Positions 16,239 through 26,970 of a DNA stretch of 64,000 bases are shown here, one piece after another; position 1 is the first letter of the stretch, and every line of letters begins with the position of its first letter. The position numbers and the translations under genes were made by a program. The notes below the pieces were generated by a model that made no database searches, had not been told where the DNA came from, and saw nothing but the letters and a program-made list of their open reading frames with translations. This stretch comes from Streptomyces sp. HUAS 15-9 (GTDB lineage: Bacteria; Actinomycetota; Actinomycetes; Streptomycetales; Streptomycetaceae): the NCBI RefSeq assembly GCF_025642155.1, contig NZ_CP106798.1, positions 2,728,001 to 2,792,000 on the forward strand, read 5' to 3'.

Positions 16239-16354
16239 GACGCCGGAAGACTAAGTTCCGCACCGGTCTCGTTCCTAGGCACCGCTGTGAAGGTTCTGTG
16301 GGAGATCGAAAAAGCTCTCGAAAGGCTTGTCGAAACCGTTATCCGTTCGCCCCA

Positions 16355-16383
16355 TTGACACCCCCGCCGCCCCGTCCTTACTG
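16355..16383 (+). promoter_or_regulatory. Promoter of the dehydratase/dehydrogenase operon
   Basis: TTGACA, 17 bp and TTACTG give a good housekeeping-type promoter with a predicted start near 16390, just upstream of the operator at 16407-16422. Confidence 0.65.
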
Positions 16384-16406
16384 TCACGCCAGCATTTCGA
16401 ACGTGT

Positions 16407-16422
16407 GACGAAATCTCGAACA
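16407..16422 (+). promoter_or_regulatory. Putative IclR operator, site 1
   Basis: GACGAAATCTCGAACA matches the 16-bp motif found at three other sugar genes in the window. An additional half-site, ATTTCGAAC, lies at 16394-16402. Both are downstream of the promoter and upstream of the GTG at 16440. Confidence 0.6.
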
Positions 16423-16439
16423 GCTGAGAGGCAACTGCC

Positions 16440-17600
16440 GTGCGCATCACCGGAATCAGCACACACGTGGTGGGGACGCCGTGGCGCAACCTGACCTACG
16501 TACAGGTGCACACCGACGAGGGGATCACGGGAGTCGGCGAGACCCGGATGCTCGGTCACACCGACGCGCTGATCGGCTATCTGCGGGAGGCCGAGGCCAA
16601 CCACATTCTCGGTTCCGACCCGTTCGCTGTCGAGGACCTCGTGCGCCGTATGAAGTACGGCGACTTCGGCCGCGCGGGTGAAATCGTGATGTCCGGCATC
16701 GCGGTCGTCGAGATGGCCTGCTGGGACATCAAGGGCAAGGCGCTCGGCGTCCCGGTCTGGCAGCTGCTCGGCGGCAAGGTCACCGACCGGGTCAAGGCGT
16801 ACGCCAACGGCTGGTACACGACGGAGCGGACCCCGGACGCCTACCACAAGGCCGCCCAGGAGGTCATGGCCCGCGGATACCGGGCCCTCAAGATCGACCC
16901 GTTCGGCACCGGGCACTTCGAGCTCGACCACGCGCAGACCCTCTACTCCGTCTCCCTCATCGAGGCGGTGCGCGATGCCATCGGCCCGGACGCCGAGCTG
17001 ATGCTGGAGATGCACGGCCGCTTCTCCCCCGCCACCGCGGTCCGGCTGGCCAGGGAGCTGGCCCCGTTCAAGCCCGCCTGGCTGGAGGAGCCGGTGCCGC
17101 CGGAGAACCTCAAGGCGCTGGAGAAGGTGGCCGCCAAGGTGGACCTGCCGGTCGCGACCGGTGAGCGGATCCATGACCGGATCGAGTTCCGTGAGCTCTT
17201 CGAGAGCCAGGCCGTCGACATCATCCAGCCGGACGTCGGCCACATCGGCGGCATCTGGGAGACCCGGAAGCTGGCCGCCACCGCCGAGACCCACTACATG
17301 CTCGTCGCTCCCCACAACGTGGGCGGCTCGGTGCTCACCGCGGCCTCCCTCCAGGTCGGGTTCACCTCCCCGAACTTCAAGATCCTGGAGCACTTCAACG
17401 ATTTCGCCGACGCGGAGATCAAGAAGGTCGTCAGGGGTGCCCCTGAGGTCGTCGACGGGTACTTCCAGCTGTCCGACGCGCCCGGCCTCGGCGTCGAGTT
17501 CGACGCCGACGCGGCAGCCGAGTTCCCCCAGCAGCAGGCCCGGTTCGATCTGTGGGCCGACGGCTGGGAGCAGCGCAGGCCGAAGGGCGGCGAGCAGTGA
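16440..17600 (+). CDS. Enolase-superfamily sugar-acid dehydratase (galactonate dehydratase-like)
   Basis: This 386-residue mandelate racemase/muconate lactonizing family enzyme probably dehydrates a sugar acid to a 2-keto-3-deoxy acid. Visible features are ALKIDPFG (Lys), metal-ligand acids in MLEMHGRFS, WLEEPVPPENL and ATGERI, and the base His in VAPHNVGG. The HGR, EEP, GER and QPD-HIGG blocks resemble E. coli DgoD, but the exact substrate (galactonate, arabinonate, fuconate) cannot be fixed. It starts with GTG after GAGAGG and overlaps the next gene by 4 bp (GTGA). Promoter and operator lie directly upstream. Confidence 0.85.
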   Translation: MRITGISTHVVGTPWRNLTYVQVHTDEGITGVGETRMLGHTDALIGYLREAEANHILGSDPFAVEDLVRRMKYGDFGRAGEIVMSGIAVVEMACWDIKGKALGVPVWQLLGGKVTDRVKAYANGWYTTERTPDAYHKAAQEVMARGYRALKIDPFGTGHFELDHAQTLYSVSLIEAVRDAIGPDAELMLEMHGRFSPATAVRLARELAPFKPAWLEEPVPPENLKALEKVAAKVDLPVATGERIHDRIEFRELFESQAVDIIQPDVGHIGGIWETRKLAATAETHYMLVAPHNVGGSVLTAASLQVGFTSPNFKILEHFNDFADAEIKKVVRGAPEVVDGYFQLSDAPGLGVEFDADAAAEFPQQQARFDLWADGWEQRRPKGGEQ

Positions 17601-18601
17601 ACACCGCCGTCGTCGTCGAAGCACCGGGCACGCACCGCGTCGTCCCGCACGAGCCGCGCGACCCGGGTCCGGGCGAGGCGCTGGTCGCCGTGCACGCCGT
17701 CGGCATCTGCGGCAGCGACCGCGAGGTGTACCAGGGCAACCGGCCCGAGGGGTACGTCCGTTACCCGCTGACGCCCGGCCACGAGTGGTCCGGCACGGTG
17801 TGGTCGGTGGGTGCCGGGGTGCCGGACTCCCTGGTCGGCCGCAAGGTGGTCGGCGAGGGCTTCCGCAACTGCCAGGTGTGCGACCGCTGCCACGCGGGCG
17901 AGACCACCCTGTGCACCGCGGGGTACGAGGAGACCGGCTTCACCCAGCCGGGCGCCATGGCCGGCACGCTCACCCTCCCGGCCCGGCTGCTGCACGTCCT
18001 GCCGGACGACGCGGACCTCACCGCCGCCGCCCTCCTGGAGCCGGCCGCCTGTATCGCGGCCGCCGCCCTCAAGGGGAACGCCAAGCCGGGCGAGCGGGTC
18101 GCGGTGGTCGGCACCGGGACGCTGGGAATGTTCGCGGTGCAGTTCCTGAAGGCCGTCTCGCCGTCGGAACTGCTGGTCGTGGGCACCCGCAACGACCGGG
18201 AGGCACTGTCGCGGCAGTTCGGGGCGACCGACTTCCGGACCAAGGACCAGGAACTCCCCTGCGACTTCGACGTCGTCATCGAGACCGCCGGGTCCGCGTC
18301 CGCCGCGCGCACCGCCGCCTCCCTGCTCAGGCGCGGCGGACGCCTGGTCCTGACGGGTATCCCTGCGCCGGGTGCCGAGGGTCTCGACCCGACCGGTCTG
18401 GTCGTACGGCAGCTGGAGGTGCACACCGTCTTCGGGGCGCCGCCGGACGCCTGGGCGCACACGGTACGGGTGTTCGGCGCCGGGTTGCTCGATCCGCTGC
18501 CCCTGGTCACGCACGAGCTGCCGCTGACCGAGTTCTCGCGGGCCATCGAGTTGGTGGGAGCCGGCGATCCGAAGGTGGGCAAGGTGCTGCTCCGCCCCTA
18601 G
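17597..18601 (+). CDS. Zinc-dependent alcohol/sugar dehydrogenase (MDR family)
   Basis: This 334-residue medium-chain dehydrogenase probably oxidises a sugar or polyol at the head of the oxidative pathway served by the preceding dehydratase. The catalytic zinc ligands appear as GICGSD and GHEWSG; the structural zinc has four Cys in NCQVCDRCHAGETTLC; the Rossmann motif is VVGTGTLGMFAVQ (about residue 170). The GTG start at 17597 overlaps the dehydratase stop, implying coupled translation. A 17-bp-stem terminator at 18604 closes the two-gene unit. Substrate is inferred from context only. Confidence 0.85.
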   Translation: MNTAVVVEAPGTHRVVPHEPRDPGPGEALVAVHAVGICGSDREVYQGNRPEGYVRYPLTPGHEWSGTVWSVGAGVPDSLVGRKVVGEGFRNCQVCDRCHAGETTLCTAGYEETGFTQPGAMAGTLTLPARLLHVLPDDADLTAAALLEPAACIAAAALKGNAKPGERVAVVGTGTLGMFAVQFLKAVSPSELLVVGTRNDREALSRQFGATDFRTKDQELPCDFDVVIETAGSASAARTAASLLRRGGRLVLTGIPAPGAEGLDPTGLVVRQLEVHTVFGAPPDAWAHTVRVFGAGLLDPLPLVTHELPLTEFSRAIELVGAGDPKVGKVLLRP

Positions 18602-18603
18602 TC

Positions 18604-18648
18604 GTACGCCGGTCACGGCGTTACCTGATCGCGCCGTGACCGGCGTAC
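18604..18648 (+). terminator. Strong hairpin terminator
   Basis: A perfect 17-bp inverted repeat (18604-18620 and 18632-18648, arms beginning GTACGCCGG and ending CCGGCGTAC) with an 11-nt loop lies 2 bp after the dehydrogenase stop. Confidence 0.85.
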
Positions 18649-18686
18649 CGCCCAGCCCTTTTTCACACCCCGAGCCGCGAACCTTG

Positions 18687-18702
18687 TCCGAAATATCGAA
18701 CA
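18687..18702 (+). promoter_or_regulatory. Putative IclR operator, site 2
   Basis: TCCGAAATATCGAACA lies 15 bp before the GTG of the U32-like gene and so would cover its transcription or translation start. It shares GAAATNTCGAACA with sites 1 and 4. Confidence 0.6.
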
Positions 18703-18716
18703 CAAAAGGACAGCTT

Positions 18717-19694
18717 GTGACCGACGCATCCGCCACGGCAGCCCGCCGGCCCGGTGAGCAGGCGCTCACCACCCTGGGCCTGGGCGCGCCCGCCCTCGAC
18801 CCCGCCGACACCTCCGCGCACACCTTCCCGGGCGGCGGCCGCTGGCGCACCGAGATCCCCTCGTGCGAGGGTCCCGAGGCGCTGGCGGTCGTCCTCAAGG
18901 AGTCCTCCCGGCTCGACGTGCCGATCCACCGGATCAGCCAGGGCAGCGGTGTGTGGATGCTGACCGACGCCGAGATCACCGAGATGGTCGAGGCCACCGA
19001 TGAACGCGACATAGAACTCTGCCTGTTCACCGGCCCGCGCGGCACCTGGGACATCGGCGGTTCGGTGCGCACCGACTCACGCGGCGGCGGCCTGCGCGCC
19101 CGGGGCCACGACGCGGTCGCCGGATGCGTCGAAGACGCCGTCCGGGCAACCGAGTTGGGCGTCAAGTGCCTGCTGGTCGCCGACGAGGGCGTGCTGTGGA
19201 CCCTGCACCGGGCGCGGGAGAGCGGCATCATCCCGGCCGGCACCACGCTCAAGGTCTCGGCGCTGATCGGGCCGGTCAACCCGGCGTCGTACGCGGTGTA
19301 CGAACGCCTCGGCGCCGACTCCGTCAATGTGCCCAGTGATCTGACGCTCGATCATCTCACCGAGATCCGCCGGGTGTCGGCCGCACCCATGGACATGTAC
19401 ATCGAGGCCCCCGACGACCTCGGCGGATACATCCGGATGTACGAGGTCGCCGAGCTGATCCGGCGCGGCGCACCGCTCTATCTGAAGTTCGGTCTGTCCA
19501 AGGCTCCCGGCATCTACCCGTGGGGCACCCATCTGCGGGACGTGACCCTGGACACCGCCCGGGAGCGGGTGCGGCGCGGCCGCCTCGCCCTGGACCTGCT
19601 CGCCCGGCACGGCGCGGACGGCGACATGGCGCCGCTCGGCTCCCGGCTGCCGGGGTCTTTGAACCGGTTCCCCGCCGAAGGTGCCACTGGATGA
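18717..19694 (+). CDS. Peptidase U32 family-like protein in the sugar operon
   Basis: The 325-residue protein resembles those annotated as U32 peptidases in actinobacterial sugar clusters. Its pattern of GVKCLLVADEGVLW, LKVSALIGPVNPASYAVYERLGADSVNVPSDL and YEVAELIRRGAPLYLKFG suggests a TIM-barrel fold. No peptidase catalytic residues are obvious, so a lyase or epimerase role in sugar-acid breakdown is just as plausible; an aldolase for the pathway is otherwise missing. The GTG start follows AAAGGA by six bases. It has its own operator and precedes the ABC transporter by 116 bp, which contain a dispersed repeat. Confidence 0.7.
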   Translation: MTDASATAARRPGEQALTTLGLGAPALDPADTSAHTFPGGGRWRTEIPSCEGPEALAVVLKESSRLDVPIHRISQGSGVWMLTDAEITEMVEATDERDIELCLFTGPRGTWDIGGSVRTDSRGGGLRARGHDAVAGCVEDAVRATELGVKCLLVADEGVLWTLHRARESGIIPAGTTLKVSALIGPVNPASYAVYERLGADSVNVPSDLTLDHLTEIRRVSAAPMDMYIEAPDDLGGYIRMYEVAELIRRGAPLYLKFGLSKAPGIYPWGTHLRDVTLDTARERVRRGRLALDLLARHGADGDMAPLGSRLPGSLNRFPAEGATG

Positions 19695-19712
19695 CCGATG
19701 GGGGCTGCGGGC

Positions 19713-19757
19713 CCGTCGTGGCTGGTCGCGCAGTTCCCCGCGCCCCTTTGGGGCGCT
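19713..19757. repeat. Dispersed repeat copy A
   Basis: The sequence CCGTCGTGGCTGGTCGCGCA and the following 25 bases are almost identical to 42593-42638 elsewhere in the window. The end forms a CGCCCC/GGGGCG hairpin. I recall this element as widespread in Streptomyces genomes. Confidence 0.8.
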
Positions 19758-19810
19758 TCACCGACCTCGCTTGAAACATCTCAACGAAGAGAAGAACAGG
19801 GACGATCACT

Positions 19811-20917
19811 ATGCGCACTCGTAGAACCGCCCTCACCCTCATGGCCGGAGCCGCCTCCCTCGCCCTCACCCTGTCCGCCTGCGGCCAGAACAGCGAGGGC
19901 GGCAGCAAGGACAAGGGCGGCAGCGTCAAGGGGGCCACGATCGGCATCGCGATGCCGACCAAGTCCTCCGAGCGCTGGATCTCGGACGGCAAGAACGTCG
20001 TCAAGAACCTGGAGTCCAAGGGCTACAAGACCAAGCTGGTCTTCGGCGAGGACGACCCGGACCAGCAGGTCTCGCAGATCGAGAACCTGATCACGCAGGG
20101 CGTCAAGGGCCTGATCGTCGCGGCGATCGACAACAAGTCCCTGAACAACGTGCTCCAGGAGGCCGCGGACGCCAACATCCCGGTCATCGCCTACGACCGG
20201 CTGATCCTCGGCACCAAGAACGTCGACTACTACGCGTCCTTCGACAACTCCAAGGTCGGCGAGCTCCAGGCCAACTACATCGTCGACAAGCTGGGCCTGA
20301 AGAACGGCAAGGGCCCCTTCAACATCGAGCTGTTCGCCGGCTCCAACGACGACAACAACACCAAGTACTTCTTCAACGGCGCGATGAGCGTCCTGAAGCC
20401 GTACATCGACAGCAAGAAGCTGGTCGTCCGCTCCGGCCAGACCGAGCTCACCAAGGTCACCACCCTGCGCTGGGACGGCGCCACGGCCCAGAAGCGCATG
20501 GACGACATCCTGACCTCGTCCTACAAGAGCCAGCGGGTCGACGCGGTCCTCTCCCCGTACGACGGCATCTCCATCGGCATCCTGTCCTCGCTGAAGTCCG
20601 ACGGCTACGGCTCCAAGAGCAAGCCGCTGCCGGTCATCACCGGCCAGGACGCCGAGCTGGCCTCGGTGAAGTCGATCATCGCCGGTGAGCAGACGCAGAC
20701 CGTCTACAAGGACACCCGCAAGCTCGCCGATGTCGCCGCGACCATGGTCGACGACACCCTCAAGGGCAAGAAGCCCGAGGTCAACGACACCAAGACCTAT
20801 GACAACGGCACCAAGGTCGTGCCCTCCTACCTGCTCCAGCCGGTCAGTGTCGACAAGACCAACTACGAGGACGTGCTGGTCAAGGGCGGCTACTACACCG
20901 ACGCCGAGCTCAAGTAG
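19811..20917 (+). CDS. chvE: Multiple-monosaccharide ABC transporter, substrate-binding lipoprotein (ChvE-like)
   Basis: This 368-residue extracellular receptor captures aldoses for uptake; ChvE binds galactose, arabinose, glucose and related sugars. A lipoprotein signal ends LTLSACGQ. The mature protein follows ChvE closely: [67 protein letters not shown] and [18 protein letters not shown]. Transporter ATPase and permease genes follow in order. The ribosome site (CAGGGA) is about ten bases upstream. Expression probably depends on the operator at 18687 or on a nearer, unseen promoter. Confidence 0.95.
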   Translation: MRTRRTALTLMAGAASLALTLSACGQNSEGGSKDKGGSVKGATIGIAMPTKSSERWISDGKNVVKNLESKGYKTKLVFGEDDPDQQVSQIENLITQGVKGLIVAAIDNKSLNNVLQEAADANIPVIAYDRLILGTKNVDYYASFDNSKVGELQANYIVDKLGLKNGKGPFNIELFAGSNDDNNTKYFFNGAMSVLKPYIDSKKLVVRSGQTELTKVTTLRWDGATAQKRMDDILTSSYKSQRVDAVLSPYDGISIGILSSLKSDGYGSKSKPLPVITGQDAELASVKSIIAGEQTQTVYKDTRKLADVAATMVDDTLKGKKPEVNDTKTYDNGTKVVPSYLLQPVSVDKTNYEDVLVKGGYYTDAELK

Positions 20918-20962
20918 TCCGGACACACCCGACCCCGACAACACTGATTGGAAGGCACGACC

Positions 20963-22509
<1,547 letters not shown>

Positions 22510-22513
<4 letters not shown>

Positions 22514-23754
22514 GCACGGATGTCACCGCCAAGAGCCCGGCCCCCGCGCCGCCGGGCAAGAGCGGGCCGGCCACGGGCGGGGGTCTGCTCGGGCTGATGC
22601 TGGACGGCCTGCGCCGCAACATGCGGCAGTACGGCATGCTGCTCGCCCTCGGCCTGATCGTCGTGCTCTTCGCGATCTGGACCGACGGGGACCTGCTGCT
22701 GCCGCGCAACGTCTCCAACCTGGTGCTGCAGAACAGCTACATCCTGATCCTCGCGATCGGCATGATGCTGGTGATCATCGCGGGCCACATCGATCTGTCG
22801 GTAGGCTCACTGACCGCCTTCGTGGGTGCCTTCGCGGCCGTGCTGACGGTGCAGCACCAGATGGCCTGGCCGCTCGCCCTGGTGCTGTGCCTGCTGGTGG
22901 GCGCGGTCGCGGGCTCGATACAGGGATTCCTGATCGCCTATCTCGGCATACCGTCCTTCATCGTCACCCTCGCCGGGATGCTGCTCTTCCGGGGTCTCAC
23001 GGAGATCCTGCTCAAGGGCCAGACCCTCGGCCCGTTCCCCGACGGTCTGCAGAAGATGGGCAACGGCTTCCTGCCCGAGGCCGGCCCGCACACCAACTAC
23101 CACAACCTCACGCTGCTCCTCGGCCTCGTGCTGATCGTCGCCGTGGTGTGGCAGGAGGTGCGGGACCGCGGCCGTCAGCAGGAGTTCGCGCTGGAGGTGC
23201 TGCCGGGCCGGCTCTTCCTGCTGAAGCTGGTCGCCCTGGTCGCCGCGATCCTCACCCTGACGATGCTGCTCGCCAGCTACAAGGGCGCGCCGATCGTGCT
23301 GATCATCCTGGGCGCGCTGGTGGTCGGCTACGGCTACATCATGCGCAACGCCGTCTTCGGCCGGCACATCTACGCGATCGGCGGCAACCTGCCGGCGGCC
23401 AAGCTGTCCGGCGTCAAGGACAAGAAGGTCACCTTCTACGTCTTCCTGAACATGGGCGTGCTCGCGGCCCTGGCGGGTCTGGTGGTCGCCGCCCGTCTGA
23501 ACGCGGCCTCGCCGAAGGCGGGCGTCAACTTCGAACTCGAGGCGATCGCCTCCTCGTTCATCGGCGGCGCGTCCATGAGCGGCGGTGTCGGCACCGTCCT
23601 CGGCGCCATCATCGGCGGTCTCGTCCTCGGCGTGCTGAACAACGGCATGAACCTCCTCAGCGTCGGCACCGACTGGCAACAGGTCATCAAGGGCCTCGCC
23701 CTTCTGGTGGCGGTCGGCTTCGATGTGTGGAACAAGCGCAAGTCCGGTTCGTAG
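22510..23754 (+). CDS. mmsB: Multiple-monosaccharide ABC transporter, permease
   Basis: This 414-residue inner-membrane subunit of the ChvE-type sugar importer has about ten helices. Conserved features are [38 protein letters not shown], the cytoplasmic loop [19 protein letters not shown] and the terminal [19 protein letters not shown], all diagnostic of the GguB/XylH group. Together with the two preceding genes it makes a complete transporter. A hairpin at 23762-23787 may reduce transcription into the following mutarotase gene. Confidence 0.95.
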
Positions 23755-23761
23755 GTAGCTC

Positions 23762-23787
23762 GGGCCCCGCCGGAAACGGCGGGGCCC
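23762..23787 (+). terminator. Hairpin between permease and mutarotase genes
   Basis: GGGCCCCGCCG and CGGCGGGGCCC form a perfect 11-bp stem with a GAAA loop, 7 bp after the permease stop. It is either a terminator or a stabilising attenuator within the operon. Confidence 0.7.
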
Positions 23788-23808
23788 CTCCCATCGGAGG
23801 AGTCGCAC

Positions 23809-24957
23809 ATGGAACTGAACAGACGCACGGTCATAGCAGGCGCCGCGGCCGCGGGCCTCGCCGCGACCACCCTCGGGGGCACCGCCGAGGCCGCCGGCGG
23901 CAGGCTGCCGAAGAAGTCGCTCTTCGGGAAGCTCGCCGACGGCACCAAGGTGTACCGCTGGTCGCTGGAGAACGACGGCACCCGGCTGAGGGTCCTCAAC
24001 TGGGGCGGTGTCGTCCAGGGCCTGGAGCTGCCCGACCGGCACGGCCACTACGCCAACGTCTCCCTGGGCTTCGACAACATCGACGACTACGTGGCGAAGA
24101 CCCCGTACTTCGGCGCCCTGATCGGCCGCTACGGCAACCGCATCGGCAAGGGGCAGTTCACCCTGGACGGCACCTCGTACCAGCTGTCCGTGAACGACGG
24201 TGTGAACAGCCTGCACGGCGGGGCCAAGGGCTTCGACAAGCACATCTGGGACGTCGAGCCGTTCACCAAGGGCTCCGACGTGGGCCTGCACCTGTACTAC
24301 ACCAGCGTCGACGGCGAGATGGGCTACCCGGGCACGCTCCGGACGAAGGTGACGTACACCCTCACCCGGCACGGCGACTGGCGCATCGACTACGAGGCCA
24401 CCACCGACAAGGCCACCGTCGTCAACCTCACCAGCCATGTCTACTGGAACCTGGCCGGCGTGGGCAGCGGCACGATCGAGAACCACGAGCTCACGATCGC
24501 CGCCTCCCGCTACACCCCCACCGACACGGGCCTGATCCCCACCGGCGAGCTCGCGAAGGTCCACGGCACCCCCTTCGACTTCCGCAAGGCCAAGACGATC
24601 GGCCGCGACATCCGCGCCGGCCACGTCCAGCAGGTGCAGGCCAAGGGCTACGACCACAACTGGGCCCTGGACAAGGGGATCACCGCCGGGCCCGAGCACG
24701 TGGCCACCCTGCGCGACCCGCACTCCGGCCGCACCCTGCGGATCGCCACCGACCAGCCGGGCCTGCAGTTCTACTCCGGCAACTTCCTCGACGGCACCCT
24801 GACCGGCACCGGCGGCCGCACCTACCGCCAGGGCGACGCGCTCTGCCTGGAGACCCAGCACTTCCCGGACTCGCCGAACAAGCCCGCGTTCCCGTCGACC
24901 GTGCTGCGCCCGGGGCAGACGTACCGGACGACGACGATCCACTCCTTCGGCAACTGA
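23809..24957 (+). CDS. Exported aldose 1-epimerase (Tat signal)
   Basis: This 382-residue mutarotase probably equilibrates sugar anomers outside the membrane before uptake by the adjacent ChvE system. The N-terminus [20 protein letters not shown] carries a twin-arginine-type motif and an AEA cleavage region. The enzyme body has [30 protein letters not shown], the catalytic [11 protein letters not shown] and [13 protein letters not shown]. It parallels the cytosolic GalM at 2413 but lacks that protein's repeat-encoded insert. GGAGGAG lies seven bases before the ATG. Confidence 0.92.
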   Translation: MELNRRTVIAGAAAAGLAATTLGGTAEAAGGRLPKKSLFGKLADGTKVYRWSLENDGTRLRVLNWGGVVQGLELPDRHGHYANVSLGFDNIDDYVAKTPYFGALIGRYGNRIGKGQFTLDGTSYQLSVNDGVNSLHGGAKGFDKHIWDVEPFTKGSDVGLHLYYTSVDGEMGYPGTLRTKVTYTLTRHGDWRIDYEATTDKATVVNLTSHVYWNLAGVGSGTIENHELTIAASRYTPTDTGLIPTGELAKVHGTPFDFRKAKTIGRDIRAGHVQQVQAKGYDHNWALDKGITAGPEHVATLRDPHSGRTLRIATDQPGLQFYSGNFLDGTLTGTGGRTYRQGDALCLETQHFPDSPNKPAFPSTVLRPGQTYRTTTIHSFGN

Positions 24958-25073
24958 GTGACCTGAGTGACCTGAGCCACGGGGCCGGTGACGCGGCGCA
25001 CAGGCCCCGGGTTCCCGAACACACACTTCTTTCACACGCGTTGAACAGCCAACCACCCGTCTCCGTATAGAGA

Positions 25074-25103
25074 GGTGGCCCGTGCTCCCCCGCACGGGCC
25101 ACC
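25074..25103 (+). promoter_or_regulatory. 12-bp hairpin in the leader of the aminotransferase gene
   Basis: GGTGGCCCGTGC and GCACGGGCCACC form a perfect stem with a 6-nt loop. It begins just after a TTGAAC-N19-TATAGA promoter-like pair (25041-25071), so it spans the predicted transcript start. It could be an operator, an attenuator, or the terminator of the upstream mutarotase gene. Confidence 0.5.
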
Positions 25104-25156
25104 CACAGACGACGAGCCCAGCCGTCCCCGTCGGGCTCGCCTCATACGGAGGTTCC

Positions 25157-26849
25157 ATGGCCGAAAACGTCACCTCGCTGTTCCGCAACACCGCGGCACA
25201 CAGCCCGTCGATGGCGGCGCTGACGCGGCAGGGCGGCGACGGGGCCGGGCCGGTGGACTTCTGCATTCCCTGTAATCCGTACTTCCCCACCCCGGCGATG
25301 TTCGACGACATGTCGGCCCGGCTGCGGGACATCATCACGTACTACCCGAGCAGCGCCGACACCATCACGGCCGAGCTGTGCAACCTCCTGCAGCTGCCGC
25401 CGCAGTGCGTGGCGATGGGCAACGGCTCCACGGAGCTGATCACCTGGATCGACCACCTTCTGGTCCGTGAGTCCCTGGCCATTCCGGTGCCCACCTTCGG
25501 CCGCTGGACCGACCAGCCGATGGAGACCGGCAAGCGCGTCGACATGTTCCCGCTCCAGGAGTCCAGCGGCTTCGCCCTGGACCTCGCGCAGTACGCGGAG
25601 TTCATCCGCAAGCGCGGCACCCGTGTGGCCGTCGTCTGCAACCCGAACAACCCCGACGGCGGATTCATCCACCGCCAGGCGCTGGTGCAGTTCATGGACG
25701 CGATGGTCGATCTGGACCTGGTGGTGATCGACGAGTCCTTCCTGGAGTTCGCCGACGCCGAGGCCGAGCCGAGCGTGGTGCAGGAGGCGATGCTGCGCCC
25801 GAACGTGGTCGTACTGCGCAGCCTCGGCAAGAACTTCGGACTGCACGGCATTCGCTTCGGATATCTGGTCGCGAACCCGTCCCTGGCGGGCAAGGTCCGC
25901 TCCATGCTGCCCAAGTGGAACCTCAACTCCTTCGCCGAGCACGTGGTGTTCATGCTGAAGGAGCATGGCGCAGAGTATGCGCAGAGCCTGCTGCAAGTGC
26001 GCCGGGACCGGCTGGAGATGGCCAGCCAGCTGTCCGCGCTGCCGGGTCTGACGGTCTATCCGTCCCAGGGCAATTTCCTCTTCGTGCGCCTGCCCGTCGG
26101 CGCCGAGGGCACCGTGGTCCGGGACCGGATGCTCACCGAGCACCGGATCCTGGTCCGTGAGTGCGGCAACAAGATCGGATCTTCCAGCCGCTTCCTGAGG
26201 CTCGTGGTGCGCCCCCAGGTCGACGTGCGTCGCCTGGTGTCCGGCCTGGAGCAGGTGCTCTACGGGTCCAGGAGGGGAGCCGCCGTACCTGAGCTGAGCA
26301 CAGGGACCAGCTACAGCTCGGGTACGGCGGCGGTGGACCGGCTGGTGAGCGAGACCAACGGCGCCGGGATGCTGGGGCTTGCCGCGCAGGCCATCGGTGC
26401 CGGCGCCGCCCCGGGGCCCGCCGTCGCCCCGGCCATGCGGCACCGGCATGCCGCTCCCCGCCGCCGTCCAGCCGTGCGGCGGCGGGATGCCGATGCCGGC
26501 GGCAGCCCAGGCCGTACAGCAGCCCATGGCCGCCCCGGCCGCCCCTCCGGCACCGATCCCCGTGCCGGCCCCGATGCCACCCCCCATACCAACCCCGATG
26601 CCGGTCCCCACACCGGTCCCCACACCGGTACCGGCACCGGTGCCGGCGCCGGTCCCCACACCGGTACCGGCACCCGCCGCCGCGGTCGCCGGCCCCACCC
26701 CTGTCGGGGTCCCGGCCCGCGGCGGCCTCACCGCGGCCCAGGTCCGCGGTATGACGGCCCCGGCCCCGGGGCTGACCCCGGCTCCGGCGACCGGCTGGCC
26801 GAACGCCCAGAGCTGGCCGAACGCGGCGGGGATGGGGCAGGCGGGCTAG
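25157..26849 (+). CDS. PLP-dependent class I/II aminotransferase with Pro-rich tail (apparent frameshift in tail)
   Basis: This HisC/CobD-like aminotransferase has about 370 residues of enzyme and then a low-complexity tail. PLP features are NGSTELI, CNPNNPDGG, VVIDESFLEF and SLGKNFGLHGIRFGY with the Schiff-base Lys. GGAGG precedes the ATG. Around 26395-26440 the plausible frame changes by one base: the starting frame continues with Arg/His-rich text to 27190 and would overlap the next gene. The neighbouring frame instead gives PVPAP/PVPTP repeats and a tidy end (WPNAQSWPNAAGMGQAG, stop 26847-26849) before a terminator. A one-base insertion, real or from sequencing, is likely. The enzyme domain is intact. 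Confidence 0.75.
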
Positions 26850-26859
26850 TTCTATTGAT

Positions 26860-26898
26860 CACGAGCCCGCGCCCTGCCTCACAGGGCGCGGGCTCGTG
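26860..26898. terminator. Strong bidirectional-looking hairpin terminator
   Basis: A perfect 17-bp stem (CACGAGCCCGCGCCCTG and its complement) with a 5-nt loop follows the shifted-frame stop at 26849, supporting that stop as the true gene end. Confidence 0.85.
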
Positions 26899-26900
26899 TG

Positions 26901-26945
26901 CGTCCCCGGGTGCGGTCGGGGTACGCGTCCCCGGGTGCGGTCGGG
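26901..26945. repeat. 20-bp direct repeat, two copies
   Basis: CGTCCCCGGGTGCGGTCGGG occurs at 26901-26920 and 26926-26945 between the terminator and the convergent DUF4360 gene. Confidence 0.8.
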
Positions 26946-26970
26946 GCCGGGCCGTCGAACCGTCAGTCCG

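Noticed and set aside
19780..19797. A fifth IclR-type operator directly before chvE (TTGAAACATCTCAACG)
   Set aside because: It matches the motif only if a one-base gap and several mismatches are allowed, too weak to call.
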